Below are positions 1-8,240 of a DNA stretch of 64,000 nt, one piece after another. Each line of letters opens with the position of its first letter. Position 1 is the first letter of the stretch. This stretch comes from Chitinophaga agri (GTDB lineage: Bacteria > Bacteroidota > Bacteroidia > Chitinophagales > Chitinophagaceae). The DNA lies in contig NZ_CP048113.1 of assembly GCF_010093065.1 (NCBI RefSeq), forward strand, positions 2,294,001 to 2,358,000, written 5' to 3'. The translations under genes were made by a program, and so were the position numbers. A model generated the notes under the pieces. That model made no database searches, was not told the DNA's origin, and worked only from the letters and a program-made list of their open reading frames with translations.

Positions 1-1996
1 CATCCAGATCTACAGGTACAACAGAAAGGTGCACGCTGACGCTGTCTTCTATACCAAAACTATCAGAGAGATAGTCGGTCAGTTCGCGGATATATGCAGG
101 CATGGAGATCTTTGTATTCAGGCGGTTGCTCTGATATAGCTTCTTATGGATCAGGGAGATCGCTTCCACCCTGTGCTGGCTGTCATTGATAGCGTTGAGG
201 GCCACTTCGTCTTTCAGGTAGATGCGCTGGGTATCGAGAAGGCTCATGACAACCTGGAGGTTATTCTTAACGCGGTGGTTGATCTCTTTTATCAGCCATT
301 CTCTTTCAGTGAGGAGTTTGTCTTTTTCGGCAGTGATCTTTTTCTCGTCTTCTATATTCTGCGCGAGGATGATATTCTGCCGGTTAATTTCATCCTGCTT
401 ATCCTGTAATAGTCTGTTAGCGCGCCGTTTCACATAATAGCGGTTAAATGCCAGTAGTAACAGCAGTAATAACAGGCAGGAGGCCACCAGCATCACATTC
501 CGGAGGACGACACCTTGCCGGATCGTTGCCTGTTGCAGCCGGGATTCTTTTGATAAACTGGCCAGTTCAGTATTCTTCTGTTCAGTTTCATATCGTACCA
601 GCATTTCACCTAAATGTTTGTCTTTGATATCTGCCTGCAGCGCGTCTGACGCATCCTTATACAACCGATGTGCGTTCAGGGCCGCAAGGTAGTTGCCTTT
701 TATCGAATCCAGCTTATAAAAGATCTCCCTGTTATCCATGATATACCGTCTGGCACTGATGTCTGCCGCCATTTTATACGCGCTGTCACCAAAGAGGGCC
801 GCATCATTATACTTGCCAAGCTTGTAGGACAACTGGGCAGCTCTCGTCAGGAATAATGTTCTGTCAAGCGGGGTGTATGCCCATTCATCATTCTTACGTA
901 ACATCAGCGCCAGTGCTTTCTGCGCTTCTGCATATAATCCGGCGGAATAGTAGACATCGAGATAAACCAGCTGCAGGATACCCAGCCGTGCTACCTCTTC
1001 AGGGCGAAATGAAGCGAACCTCTTTTTGATGAGTGCAACTGCTTCGGATGCGTGTCCCCGCTCAAGCAGGCTTTCAGCCATACCTGATATGAGTGACACC
1101 TCTACGTTTCTCATCATTTCGACATTTCCTGGTTTCATTGATCCAAGGGCCTTCTCAAAATAATAATAAGACTTTTCATAACTGTACATCCAGCTATAGA
1201 TGATGCCCAGGCGCTGATAGAAAGTAAAAAGCAGGGAAGTATCAGCTGTTTTAAGACAATTCTGCAATGAAAAGTTCGCGTACTCGAGTGCCTTTTTATA
1301 GTCACCCTTCATGTAGGAAGCATGCGCAAGCAGGTCCGTGGTATAATGTATCCTTGTATCTCCGAGTTGCCGCTGCAATGCCAGTACGGATCGCAGTTCA
1401 TTGATACCCTGATCATATTTCCCCATGACCAGATGAATACTGGCGATCCCTTTCAGACAACGCATTTCCCGCTGACGGTCGCCTGCTTTTCTCAGATATA
1501 TCAAAGCCGAATCGTACAACAATAGCCTTGCCTGCTTATCATCGGTCTCGGCACCCATTTCCGCTTTAAAGTAATACGCTGTGCCAAGGCCCTGTGTATC
1601 TTTTGCTGCACGAAATGCGGCGAATGCCTGGGGCATGAGTTCATTGCGTTTATCCCTGTTTCCCCTGTTGAAGTAGTAGTTGGCCTCCCACAGGAAACTG
1701 CCACCTATACCGCGACCGTTGTCGAGCTTTTGTGCCAGCTGACGACAGGACGCTGTATTCTGGAAAAAAGCAAGGGAATCTTCCGGGGTGTTACCGTTTA
1801 AGTCACATTTCAATAATAAAGGGGGCATGAGTGCCAGGCGCCGGCTTATCCTGCCGGTATCAGTAGTGGCAGCATCAAGCAGTTGCTTCAGACTGTCTAT
1901 GCGTCTGTCAAGTGCCTGCTGGGCACGTAGCTGTCCGGAAACAAAGAACAACGACAAAAGCGTTGCCAGAAAGCATTGTAAAAGTTTAGTCCGCAC
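1..1996 (-). CDS. TPR-containing sensor histidine kinase (HisKA_2 family), 3' part cut by window edge
   Basis: This open frame runs leftward off the window, so the end of the ATPase domain is missing. The N-terminus reads as a signal peptide ending near LRAQQ. About 400 residues of helical, TPR-like repeats follow, then one membrane segment rich in Leu (about 1520-1590 on the plus strand). Next come a coiled coil and the HisKA_2 box KEINHRVKNNLQ, whose His before RVKNN is the expected phosphoacceptor. The frame continues as YIRELTDYLSDSFG, which aligns by eye with the same part of the kinases at 13957-16221 and 40195-42462. I chose a GTG start at 1996 because it puts the signal peptide at the N-terminus. 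An in-frame ATG at 2050 would add 18 residues. No response regulator is visible next to it. Confidence 0.85.
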   Translation of the reverse strand, partial: MRTKLLQCFLATLLSLFFVSGQLRAQQALDRRIDSLKQLLDAATTDTGRISRRLALMPPLLLKCDLNGNTPEDSLAFFQNTASCRQLAQKLDNGRGIGGSFLWEANYYFNRGNRDKRNELMPQAFAAFRAAKDTQGLGTAYYFKAEMGAETDDKQARLLLYDSALIYLRKAGDRQREMRCLKGIASIHLVMGKYDQGINELRSVLALQRQLGDTRIHYTTDLLAHASYMKGDYKKALEYANFSLQNCLKTADTSLLFTFYQRLGIIYSWMYSYEKSYYYFEKALGSMKPGNVEMMRNVEVSLISGMAESLLERGHASEAVALIKKRFASFRPEEVARLGILQLVYLDVYYSAGLYAEAQKALALMLRKNDEWAYTPLDRTLFLTRAAQLSYKLGKYNDAALFGDSAYKMAADISARRYIMDNREIFYKLDSIKGNYLAALNAHRLYKDASDALQADIKDKHLGEMLVRYETEQKNTELASLSKESRLQQATIRQGVVLRNVMLVASCLLLLLLLLAFNRYYVKRRANRLLQDKQDEINRQNIILAQNIEDEKKITAEKDKLLTEREWLIKEINHRVKNNLQVVMSLLDTQRIYLKDEVALNAINDSQHRVEAISLIHKKLYQSNRLNTKISMPAYIRELTDYLSDSFGIEDSVSVHLSVVPVDLD

Positions 1997-2050
1997 GGTA
2001 TAGTTTTTTGGGTATAGATTGATTAATGTCAGATCGTTCTCTAATATCAT

Positions 2051-2355
2051 GCTGAAAGGCCGACGCGACTTGTCCCTCTATCGTCGTCATAGTATAACCG
2101 GATGCTGATCACCTCATTGAATTGCTACAACACAATTGCGTCACTAATAATGGTCTTTTCTAAAGATACGGTGAATTTGGAGAATTCATGGAGGACTCCG
2201 ATAACTTCGGAGTTTCACCAAACAGCCGGGGGGAGTTATTCTTATCATGTCCGCATCAACAGTGGGATTGATCAGATAGTACTATATATGTCATGGATGG
2301 TATAGTAATTGTGCACCGGAAATGAACTTACACAAAGATTACCAAATCGGCCAAC
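2051..2355. other. Intergenic region between divergent genes
   Basis: This 305-base gap separates the kinase and the NTF2-like gene. It should hold both promoters, but I see no exact TAnnTTTG box. A 7-bp hairpin (2195-2201 with 2207-2213, 5-nt loop) is the only clear structure. The short open frames here have no recognisable protein character. Confidence 0.5.
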
Positions 2356-2742
2356 ATGCATTCTCCGTTACAGCACATTACCGAAGTCTATAATGCTATG
2401 GAAACAGGAAACATAGGAAAACTGATCACCATACTATCCAACCCCATACATGTATACACTGCACACTGTATGGGAGGCAACTCGTTCGGAAGAGAAGGTA
2501 TACTAAGGCAGATCTCCACATTCTACAGACCTGGCGCCGGTATCAGTAAGACAGTAGCACATCTCATTGAAAAGGGGCATATGGTCATCGCCCTGGGCAC
2601 TATCTGTATAAGCAGCAGCGGCCAGACCATTGAGACCATGCCCTTCGCCGATGTATGGAGCTTTGACGAAGAGAAGATCAGCGGGGTGGTATGCTATTAC
2701 AGAGATGCGGAGCAGCTATGTACGCACCTGTCGAAAGTATAG
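2356..2742 (+). CDS. NTF2-like / SnoaL-like protein
   Basis: A 128-residue protein of the size and pattern of the NTF2-like (SnoaL, DUF4440) superfamily. It has an N-terminal helix pair (HITEVYNAMETGN), a strand with hydrophobic and aromatic residues, then long strands ending in ADVWSFDEEKISGVVCYYRD, the usual C-terminal sheet. There is no signal peptide, so it is expected in the cytoplasm. The fold covers isomerases, cyclases and small-ligand binders, and no catalytic residues can be assigned here. It stands alone, 76 bases before the large glycosidase-like gene on the same strand, so co-transcription is possible but not shown. At least three other NTF2-like domains occur in this window. Confidence 0.65.
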   Translation: MHSPLQHITEVYNAMETGNIGKLITILSNPIHVYTAHCMGGNSFGREGILRQISTFYRPGAGISKTVAHLIEKGHMVIALGTICISSSGQTIETMPFADVWSFDEEKISGVVCYYRDAEQLCTHLSKV

Positions 2743-2818
2743 GACACCCGTCCCGGATTGAATGTGTATCTTTCAATAGTAACAACCCACCCTAACAATT
2801 AAGTTCCTGTTTTGAAAA

Positions 2819-5800
2819 ATGATCCGGTTCAGACTATACTTCCTGACGTTGCTGACTTTACTATCCACACAAGTGTCTTTCGGACAACGAAGTTCCTGGC
2901 ATGGCATCACCCGTGCACTGCATTACCGGCCAGAAGGGGCCGACTTTGTAAAAGTACAGGGTACGCGGCGTTTCAACCGTGCATTGTATGGCACCAATAC
3001 CGCTTTTAGGGCCGAAGCAGGCGATCTTCCTGAATTTGCATTATACATGCCCGGAATGGGTGGAAACCTGAAATTCGGGCTTATTGATGGCCAGCAGAGT
3101 AAATGGCTGACGGCTGCTCAACAGATCAGCACCCGTTACCGGCCGGGGGCAATGGAGTATACTATAAAGGATACGCTACTGGGAGATGGTATACTGCACC
3201 TGACAGTCATGGCCCTTGCTGACGGCGAAGGGATCATAGTACGCACTTTCTTCAAAGGCAGCAGAAAAGATATCCGGCTGGTCTGTACCTTCGGTGGTGC
3301 CACCGGCAGGAAGTTCTCCCGTGACGGTGACATTGGGGCCGATCCGGAGTCTTCATTCTATCTGCAACCAGCCTATTGCGCAGATAACATATATAGCATT
3401 CACCATCATACCTTCCGTCTGACATATGCAAAAGGCGCAAAAGCGCTGATGGGCATCTTCCCGTCTGCGGCCACGTTGACCACCCGGAACGCACAGCAAC
3501 AGGAAACACCCGGCAGCCTGTCTGCCACAACCGCGGGTAGCCAACCGGTACTGATGGCCATTCATCCGCTGACACCGGGGGAAAAACTGTTCTTCGTGAT
3601 ACAGCGCCCTGACTCCCTCTCTCCGGTAGATTACAAGTCCCTGCCCGATCGCTTCATTCAGGCAGCTGCAGCCAGGGAGGCATTGGCCGGACGCGTAAAA
3701 GTCAACACACCTGATCCCTATATCAATACGCTCGGCGGCGCCCTGGCAGTCGCAGCTGATGGCATCTGGGAACAACCCACCTATCTGCATGGCGCTGTCG
3801 CCTGGCGAATGCGCTTAAATGCCTGGAGAGGTGCCTATGTTGCCGATCCGCTGGGATGGCCGGAACGTGCGGCGCTACATTTCAGGAGTTATGTAAGATC
3901 GCAGGTACTGGAGCCGGAGACAGCTCCTGTTGTCATGGATACACTGCTACATCTCGCGCGACACCAGGAAAAGATGGGAAACGCACTTTTCAGTAGTGGT
4001 TATATTTCCCGTAATCCTAATGATAATACCAGACCACATCACTATGACATGAACCTGGTGTTTTTCGATCAGCTGCTGACGCATTTTCACTATACCGGCG
4101 ACAGGAACTTCCTGCGGGAAATGTGGCCTGCCATCAAAAGACACCTCGCATGGGAAAAGCGGAACTTTGATAAAGATGGCGATGGCCTGTACGATGCCTA
4201 TGCCGCGATCTGGGCAAGTGATGCCCTGCAATACAGCGGAGGCGGCGTCACACATAGCTCTGCCTATAACTACCGGGCGAACAAACTAGCCGCGCAACTG
4301 GCAAAATTACTGGGAGAAGATGGCACCGCGTATGAACAGGAATCCCGGAAGATAGTACAGGCTATCAATCAGCAATTATGGCTTCCACAATACGGATGGT
4401 ACGCAGAGTATAAAGACCTGTACGGATCACAACTCCTGCATACCTCACCAGGACTATGGAGCATCTACCATGCGATAGACGCAGATGTACCGGATGCATT
4501 CAGGGCGTATCAGGCATTACGGTATATTGACAATGAGATACCCCATATACCTGTTATAGCTGACGGATTACCCCATCGGGATCTCTATACCTTATCGACC
4601 ACCAACTGGCAGCCCTACGACTGGTCACTGAACAACGTAGCACTGGCAGAAGTGCTGCATACCGCCCTTGCCTACTGGCAGGGAGGAAGACCGGAAGAAG
4701 CCTATAAAATCTGGGAAAGCATCCTGATTGAAACAATGTACCTGAGTGCAAGTCCGGGAGGATTTGAGCAACTATCTTTTTATGATGCGATGCGGGGAGA
4801 ATTATACAGAGACTTTGCTGATCCGATAGGGATGGCAGCCCGGTCGCTGACAGAGGGACTTTTCGGTATCAGGCCGGATGCACTGCATGATACGCTGACA
4901 ATAAAACCCGGATTGCCCGCTGCCTGGAAATTTGCAGCATTACAACTGCCTCATATCAGTTTTGATTTTAAGCGGAAAGGAAATACAGATACGTACATAT
5001 TGCAACCTTCCTTCGGCAAACAAATGCATTTGCGATTCCAGTTGCCCGCCTATAGAGATGCAATTAAAAGCATCACCATCAATGGACGTAAAGCTGCCTG
5101 GCAACAAAGTGGAGAGTCCGTAGGACTGCCCTGGATTGAGATCGCAGCCGGGAAATATCCGCGGTATGAGGTACGTATTGAATGGGAAGGAGTGGCGCCC
5201 GATACAGTACGAGAGATGATACAGCTACCTGGTCAGCCATTACAGCCAACGTTTCACAACGCCCGGCTGCTTGCCATGAAAGACCCACAGGGTACAGTTG
5301 TTCCTGATAATGGTTACCGGTATCATCATTCCGCATATAAAACTGTGTTCTGTAAGGTACGTCAGGGTATGCTGACATGGTGGTTGCCTGTACATGTAAC
5401 ACTGAAGGCGCATGTACAGATCATCGCTGCACACGAACAGTATACACCAGGATTAGTATTACAGTTAAAAAATAACGGAGCGCCTGTGAAAGGTACGCTG
5501 ATGATGAACAAGGGGGCCACGGCCTACACAGAGGTGGTTACTCTCGATACAGGCCTGAGTAAACCGATCTATATCCCTGCAGCGCATGTAGCATCGGGCA
5601 GTAATCTGGTAAGATTTGAATATGCCGGTGGCAGTTCTCAGCAAATGATTGTCAACTGGACAGGGAAGATCACACCTGCCACGGTGTATGAGAAAGTGGA
5701 CCTGACGCCCTATTTTAACGATACTGTTACGCATATTTTCCGCAATCAGTATCTGCATCCGCGACCAGAAGGTCCTACCTTACAGCTGCCCTGGCAGGGA

Positions 5801-6403
5801 ATAGGCAACTGGTGTTATCCGCTCACAGATGCAGTCATTGATGATACGGGACTGCGGGTAGTGGCGGGTAGCCGGCATGCGCTCTTCCTACCCAATGGCA
5901 TTGCGTTGCAAACACCAGGGGTACCAGCGAAGAACATCGCATTTACCTCCCTATGGGACAATTATCCGGATTCATTGCGTATTCCGCTAACGGGTAAAGC
6001 CGCACATGCATATCTGCTGATGGCTGGCAGTACCAATCCAATGCAGACACGCATGGATAATGGGGAGGTGTTATTTTACTACGAGGACGGTACGATGGAC
6101 AGACTGCCGTTACGCAATCCGGAGACATGGTGGCCTATAGAGCAGGACTATTTTACTGATGACGCAGCATTCTATACCAGCGCACCAAAGCCATACAGAC
6201 TGTATTTCAGATCAGGGGCCATCAGCAGAACATTTAACCAGTTCACTCAGATCAAAGGTTTCTCCAATTATGCAGTTGAGGGAGGCGCCGGTACCATACT
6301 GGATATACCGCTTGATCCGCAGAAAGCACTCAGGGAGATCCGGCTAAAAACACTGACAAATGATGTAGTGATCGGGCTGATGTCCGTAACGCTTGTGAGA
6401 TGA
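2819..6403 (+). CDS. Large secreted DUF4450-type glycosidase-like protein
   Basis: A 1194-residue exported protein. The first 22 residues form a signal peptide ending at VSFGQ. The N-terminal part (about 25-290) is beta-rich. The middle (about 330-700) has alternating helices and motifs such as DKDGDGLYDAYAAIWASD and THSSAYNYRAN, typical of six-hairpin (alpha/alpha)6 glycosidases such as rhamnosidase- or glucoamylase-like enzymes. A beta-sandwich (about 700-790) follows, and the last 400 residues are again beta-rich. The overall plan matches Bacteroidota DUF4450 proteins, which are thought to act on plant or microbial glycans. The substrate cannot be read from sequence. I see no SusC/SusD pair nearby, so it is not in a classic PUL here. 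A strong hairpin follows the stop. Confidence 0.75.
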   Translation: MIRFRLYFLTLLTLLSTQVSFGQRSSWHGITRALHYRPEGADFVKVQGTRRFNRALYGTNTAFRAEAGDLPEFALYMPGMGGNLKFGLIDGQQSKWLTAAQQISTRYRPGAMEYTIKDTLLGDGILHLTVMALADGEGIIVRTFFKGSRKDIRLVCTFGGATGRKFSRDGDIGADPESSFYLQPAYCADNIYSIHHHTFRLTYAKGAKALMGIFPSAATLTTRNAQQQETPGSLSATTAGSQPVLMAIHPLTPGEKLFFVIQRPDSLSPVDYKSLPDRFIQAAAAREALAGRVKVNTPDPYINTLGGALAVAADGIWEQPTYLHGAVAWRMRLNAWRGAYVADPLGWPERAALHFRSYVRSQVLEPETAPVVMDTLLHLARHQEKMGNALFSSGYISRNPNDNTRPHHYDMNLVFFDQLLTHFHYTGDRNFLREMWPAIKRHLAWEKRNFDKDGDGLYDAYAAIWASDALQYSGGGVTHSSAYNYRANKLAAQLAKLLGEDGTAYEQESRKIVQAINQQLWLPQYGWYAEYKDLYGSQLLHTSPGLWSIYHAIDADVPDAFRAYQALRYIDNEIPHIPVIADGLPHRDLYTLSTTNWQPYDWSLNNVALAEVLHTALAYWQGGRPEEAYKIWESILIETMYLSASPGGFEQLSFYDAMRGELYRDFADPIGMAARSLTEGLFGIRPDALHDTLTIKPGLPAAWKFAALQLPHISFDFKRKGNTDTYILQPSFGKQMHLRFQLPAYRDAIKSITINGRKAAWQQSGESVGLPWIEIAAGKYPRYEVRIEWEGVAPDTVREMIQLPGQPLQPTFHNARLLAMKDPQGTVVPDNGYRYHHSAYKTVFCKVRQGMLTWWLPVHVTLKAHVQIIAAHEQYTPGLVLQLKNNGAPVKGTLMMNKGATAYTEVVTLDTGLSKPIYIPAAHVASGSNLVRFEYAGGSSQQMIVNWTGKITPATVYEKVDLTPYFNDTVTHIFRNQYLHPRPEGPTLQLPWQGIGNWCYPLTDAVIDDTGLRVVAGSRHALFLPNGIALQTPGVPAKNIAFTSLWDNYPDSLRIPLTGKAAHAYLLMAGSTNPMQTRMDNGEVLFYYEDGTMDRLPLRNPETWWPIEQDYFTDDAAFYTSAPKPYRLYFRSGAISRTFNQFTQIKGFSNYAVEGGAGTILDIPLDPQKALREIRLKTLTNDVVIGLMSVTLVR

Positions 6404-6411
6404 TTCGTATT

Positions 6412-6459
6412 GCCTAAAAGCGTCGCCTGCATCAGCAGATACAGGCGACGCTTTTAGGC
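6412..6459. terminator. Bidirectional intrinsic terminator
   Basis: A perfect 18-bp stem (6412-6429 with 6442-6459) with a 12-nt loop. The base of the stem is A-rich on one side and T-rich on the other. It lies between the convergent genes ending at 6403 and 6480, so it can stop transcription from both sides. Confidence 0.85.
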
Positions 6460-6479
6460 TGGCACCTGGTGGCGTGCAT

Positions 6480-7238
6480 TTACAATACCATACCACCCGC
6501 CACCTCGATACGCTGTCCATTCACCCAACGGTTACTTTCGGATAAGAGGGACGCGATCATTGGCCCGATATCTTCCGGAACACCGGGACGGCCGAGGGCA
6601 GTCATACTGGACACCATTTTATTCACTTCCGGGTTATCTCTTACAATGCCACCACTGAAATCAGTTTGTATAGCGCCCGGTGCTACTGTATTCACCGTAA
6701 TTCTGCGCGGACCGAACTCCTTCGCCATATAGCGTGTCAGTACTTCTATTGCTCCTTTAAGAGAAGCATAAGGACCGCTTTCCGGTACACTGACACGGGT
6801 AAGGCCGGAAGAGATGTTCACTATTCTACCACCGTCATTGATAACAGGCAGTAATTTTTGTGTGAGGAAGAACACCCCTTTGAAGTTGACATTGAAGAGC
6901 AGGTCCAGTTCTTCTTCTGTTGTCTTCTCAATGGAATTGTGGTGAGAGATACCCGCATTATTGACCAGAAAATCTATCTTCTCCGCGCCTAATGCAGTGA
7001 GTGCAGTCTGTACCTCTTTGACAAACTGATCAAACGTGGCGAGTTTACCAGTATCGAGTTGTAACGCAACGGCTTTCGCACCTGTTGCAGCTACCAATGC
7101 CACCACTTCATCTGCTTTATCTTTACTTCCATTGTATGTAAAAATGGAATGTACACCGTCTTTTGCGAGACTGAGTACTGTATTGCGGCCAAGTCCCCGG
7201 CTGCCTCCTGTTACCAGTGCGATCTTTTGTGTGCTCAT
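6480..7238 (-). CDS. Short-chain dehydrogenase/reductase (SDR)
   Basis: A 252-residue classical SDR. The Rossmann nucleotide-binding motif is TGGSRGLG near residue 10, followed by the NNAG motif near residue 91. The catalytic Ser lies in VNISSG and the catalytic Tyr-Lys pair in YASLKGA. The C-terminus ends with the usual NGQRIEVAGGMVL. Such enzymes use NAD(P)H to reduce or oxidise ketones and alcohols in the cytoplasm. The acidic or basic residues after the Gly motif do not fix the cofactor with certainty. Length and order are normal for the 3-oxoacyl-ACP reductase-like branch. The gene is single, and there is no sign of a fatty-acid operon. Confidence 0.9.
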   Translation of the reverse strand: MSTQKIALVTGGSRGLGRNTVLSLAKDGVHSIFTYNGSKDKADEVVALVAATGAKAVALQLDTGKLATFDQFVKEVQTALTALGAEKIDFLVNNAGISHHNSIEKTTEEELDLLFNVNFKGVFFLTQKLLPVINDGGRIVNISSGLTRVSVPESGPYASLKGAIEVLTRYMAKEFGPRRITVNTVAPGAIQTDFSGGIVRDNPEVNKMVSSMTALGRPGVPEDIGPMIASLLSESNRWVNGQRIEVAGGMVL

Positions 7239-7454
7239 CTGTTGTTCGTTTTATGCTGATGTAATTTGTTACAGCAAAATTACATCCCGGAAGCAGGGCG
7301 TTGTTTGCGTAGATCAATCCATCATTTGTTAATTTCAATCCATTCTGTGGTGAGGTACGGGGCGCTTCTTTCTTCTTATCCTCCATTGCCGGAAGTATGG
7401 ATTAAGCGTATACCCCGGACCATTTATTACTTTCAAAAAAAGTCTAATAAAAAT

Positions 7455-7485
7455 TTTGCTGCATAATAAAATACTCCTAGCTTTG
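7455..7485 (+). promoter_or_regulatory. Strong Bacteroidota-type promoter for the Leu/Ser leader
   Basis: TTTG at 7455-7458 matches the -33 element. TAGCTTTG at 7478-7485 matches the -7 element TAnnTTTG exactly. The spacing is 19 bases, within the known range for the Bacteroidota primary sigma factor. The predicted start of transcription falls within a few bases of the ATG at 7491, so the leader may be translated from a leaderless or nearly leaderless RNA. Confidence 0.75.
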
Positions 7486-7490
7486 CCACC

Positions 7491-7562
7491 ATGAAAACAA
7501 TCACATTATATAGTTTATCCTTGTCGTCAAGCAGTTCATCGGCTTGCCGGGTAGACGTATAG
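7491..7562 (+). CDS. Leu/Ser-rich leader peptide (candidate attenuator peptide)
   Basis: A 23-codon frame, too short for usual gene calling. It starts MKTITLYSL, has six serines in a row at residues 12-17, and ends ACRVDV before TAG. Codons 6-17 are Leu or Ser in 11 of 12 positions: TTA, TTA and TTG for Leu, and AGT, TCC, TCG, TCA, AGC, AGT, TCA and TCG for Ser. It sits 5 bases after a near-perfect promoter and 21 bases before an intrinsic terminator, the classic order of a transcription attenuator. The next genes on the strand are tRNA-Leu(UAA), tRNA-Ser(GCU) and tRNA-Ser(UGA), which read these same codon types. Known attenuators of this form precede amino-acid biosynthesis operons, but none follows here. 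The regulatory role is inferred. Confidence 0.7.
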   Translation: MKTITLYSLSLSSSSSSACRVDV

Positions 7563-7583
7563 TGTTATCATATAACAATATTT

Positions 7584-7617
7584 AAACGCCTCCTGGTCAT
7601 TCCAAGAGGCGTTTTTC
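7584..7617 (+). terminator. Attenuator-type intrinsic terminator after the leader peptide
   Basis: A 9-bp stem (7584-7592 with 7606-7614) with extra pairing in the loop is followed by a T-rich run to about 7620. A small hairpin (7563-7568 with 7572-7577) lies between the leader stop codon and this stem. GCCGGG at 7546-7551, inside the leader, can pair with CCTGGT at 7592-7597 with wobble. That gives a possible, weak antiterminator. The alternative pairing is tentative. Confidence 0.75.
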
Positions 7618-7636
7618 TTTTGCCCCTGTGTTTAGT

Positions 7637-7815
7637 TAACCGGTTTCACAAGGGCAGTCTCCAGGATTGATAAGCGTTTCAGCGACATGCTACGTGATAC
7701 GCATCACGCAGTCAGGCTACTTATTTTCTTAACTACGTGTATTCATTACAGGTACAGTATTCATATGCGCATACCTCACCTGTATCCTTGTAATGCAGTA
7801 TTTGCTAACCGGTTT
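7637..7815. repeat. Direct repeat pair flanking about 160 bp between terminator and tRNA-Leu
   Basis: The 10-mer TAACCGGTTT occurs at 7637-7646 and again at 7806-7815. Just inside the copies are ACAAGG (about 7648) and its complement CCTTGT (about 7786). This could be a small insertion with a target duplication and short inverted ends, or chance. The interval has no coding frame of note and no clear promoter for the tRNAs. Confidence 0.35.
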
Positions 7816-7837
7816 TTTATATCATAAAAAAATGACT

Positions 7838-7918
7838 TCTTCTGTGATGGAAATGGCATACATGAGGGCTTTAAAAGCCCGTGCTTGCAGCATGCGGGTT
7901 CGAGTCCCGCCAGAAGGA
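7838..7918 (+). tRNA. tRNA-Leu(UAA)
   Basis: The acceptor stem is TCTTCTG (7838-7844) with CAGAAGG (7911-7917), one G-U pair. The D arm follows the Leu pattern, with ATG paired to CAT around a GG-containing loop. The anticodon loop TTTAAAA gives UAA. A long variable arm (TGC-TTGCA-GCA) marks a class II tRNA. The T arm is GCGGG-TTCGAGT-CCCGC, and the discriminator is A, as in Leu tRNAs. CCA is not encoded. It reads UUA and probably UUG. Confidence 0.92.
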
Positions 7919-7923
7919 CAAAG

Positions 7924-8008
7924 ATGAACGTAAAGTACAGTACTGTGCCAGTGAAGGAAATAGCAGGATCCCTAACGGGATTGCAGGTGAAAAACCTGCT
8001 ACGTTCAT
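7924..8008 (+). other. Folded spacer with partial tRNA-like shape
   Basis: The spacer between tRNA-Leu and tRNA-Ser is closed by a perfect 9-bp stem (7924-7932 with 8000-8008). GCAGG-TGAAAAA-CCTGC (7983-7999) directly abuts the 3' strand, giving a 5-bp stem with a 7-nt loop exactly where a T arm would be. ATCCC-TAAC-GGGAT (7968-7981) resembles a class II variable arm. TAGCAGG (7961-7967) can pair with CCTGCTA (7995-8001) instead. The T loop lacks TTCRA, and I cannot draw a good anticodon arm, so I do not call it a tRNA. A decayed tRNA or a processing element are both possible. Confidence 0.5.
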
Positions 8009-8015
8009 GCTTTCC

Positions 8016-8103
8016 GGAGGATAGGCAAATGTTGGTTTGTTGCGGCATCCTGCTAAGATGTTCCGGTGAATAACCGGCGACGGTTCGATTCCGTTGTCCT
8101 CCG
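8016..8103 (+). tRNA. tRNA-Ser(GCU)
   Basis: The acceptor stem GGAGGAT (8016-8022) pairs with GTCCTCC (8096-8102). The D arm pairs GCAA with TTGC. The anticodon loop CTGCTAA gives GCU, reading AGC and AGU. A long variable arm built on CCGGT/ACCGG marks a class II tRNA. The T arm is GACGG-TTCGATT-CCGTT, and the discriminator is G, the serine identity base. CCA is not encoded. Confidence 0.95.
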
Positions 8104-8110
8104 CTTTGAT

Positions 8111-8194
8111 GGAAGATTGCCAGAGTGGTAATGGCCCAGTTTTGAAAACTGAGCGCGGTACTATCCGACAAAGGTTCGATCCCTTTATCTTCCG
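8111..8194 (+). tRNA. tRNA-Ser(UGA)
   Basis: The acceptor stem GGAAGAT (8111-8117) pairs perfectly with ATCTTCC (8187-8193). The anticodon loop TTTGAAA gives UGA, reading UCA, UCG and perhaps other UCN codons. There is a long variable arm and a T arm AAAGG-TTCGATC-CCTTT, with discriminator G. It begins 7 bases after tRNA-Ser(GCU), so the two are surely one transcript. Confidence 0.95.
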
Positions 8195-8240
8195 CGCGTG
8201 TAGGGTAAGCAACACATCTGTTGCGACCTGTTTAACCCCG

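Noticed and set aside
5079..5402. 107-aa antisense ORF in the DUF4450 gene
   Set aside because: It is one of many shadow frames inside a 1194-aa coding gene, with no signal or motif.
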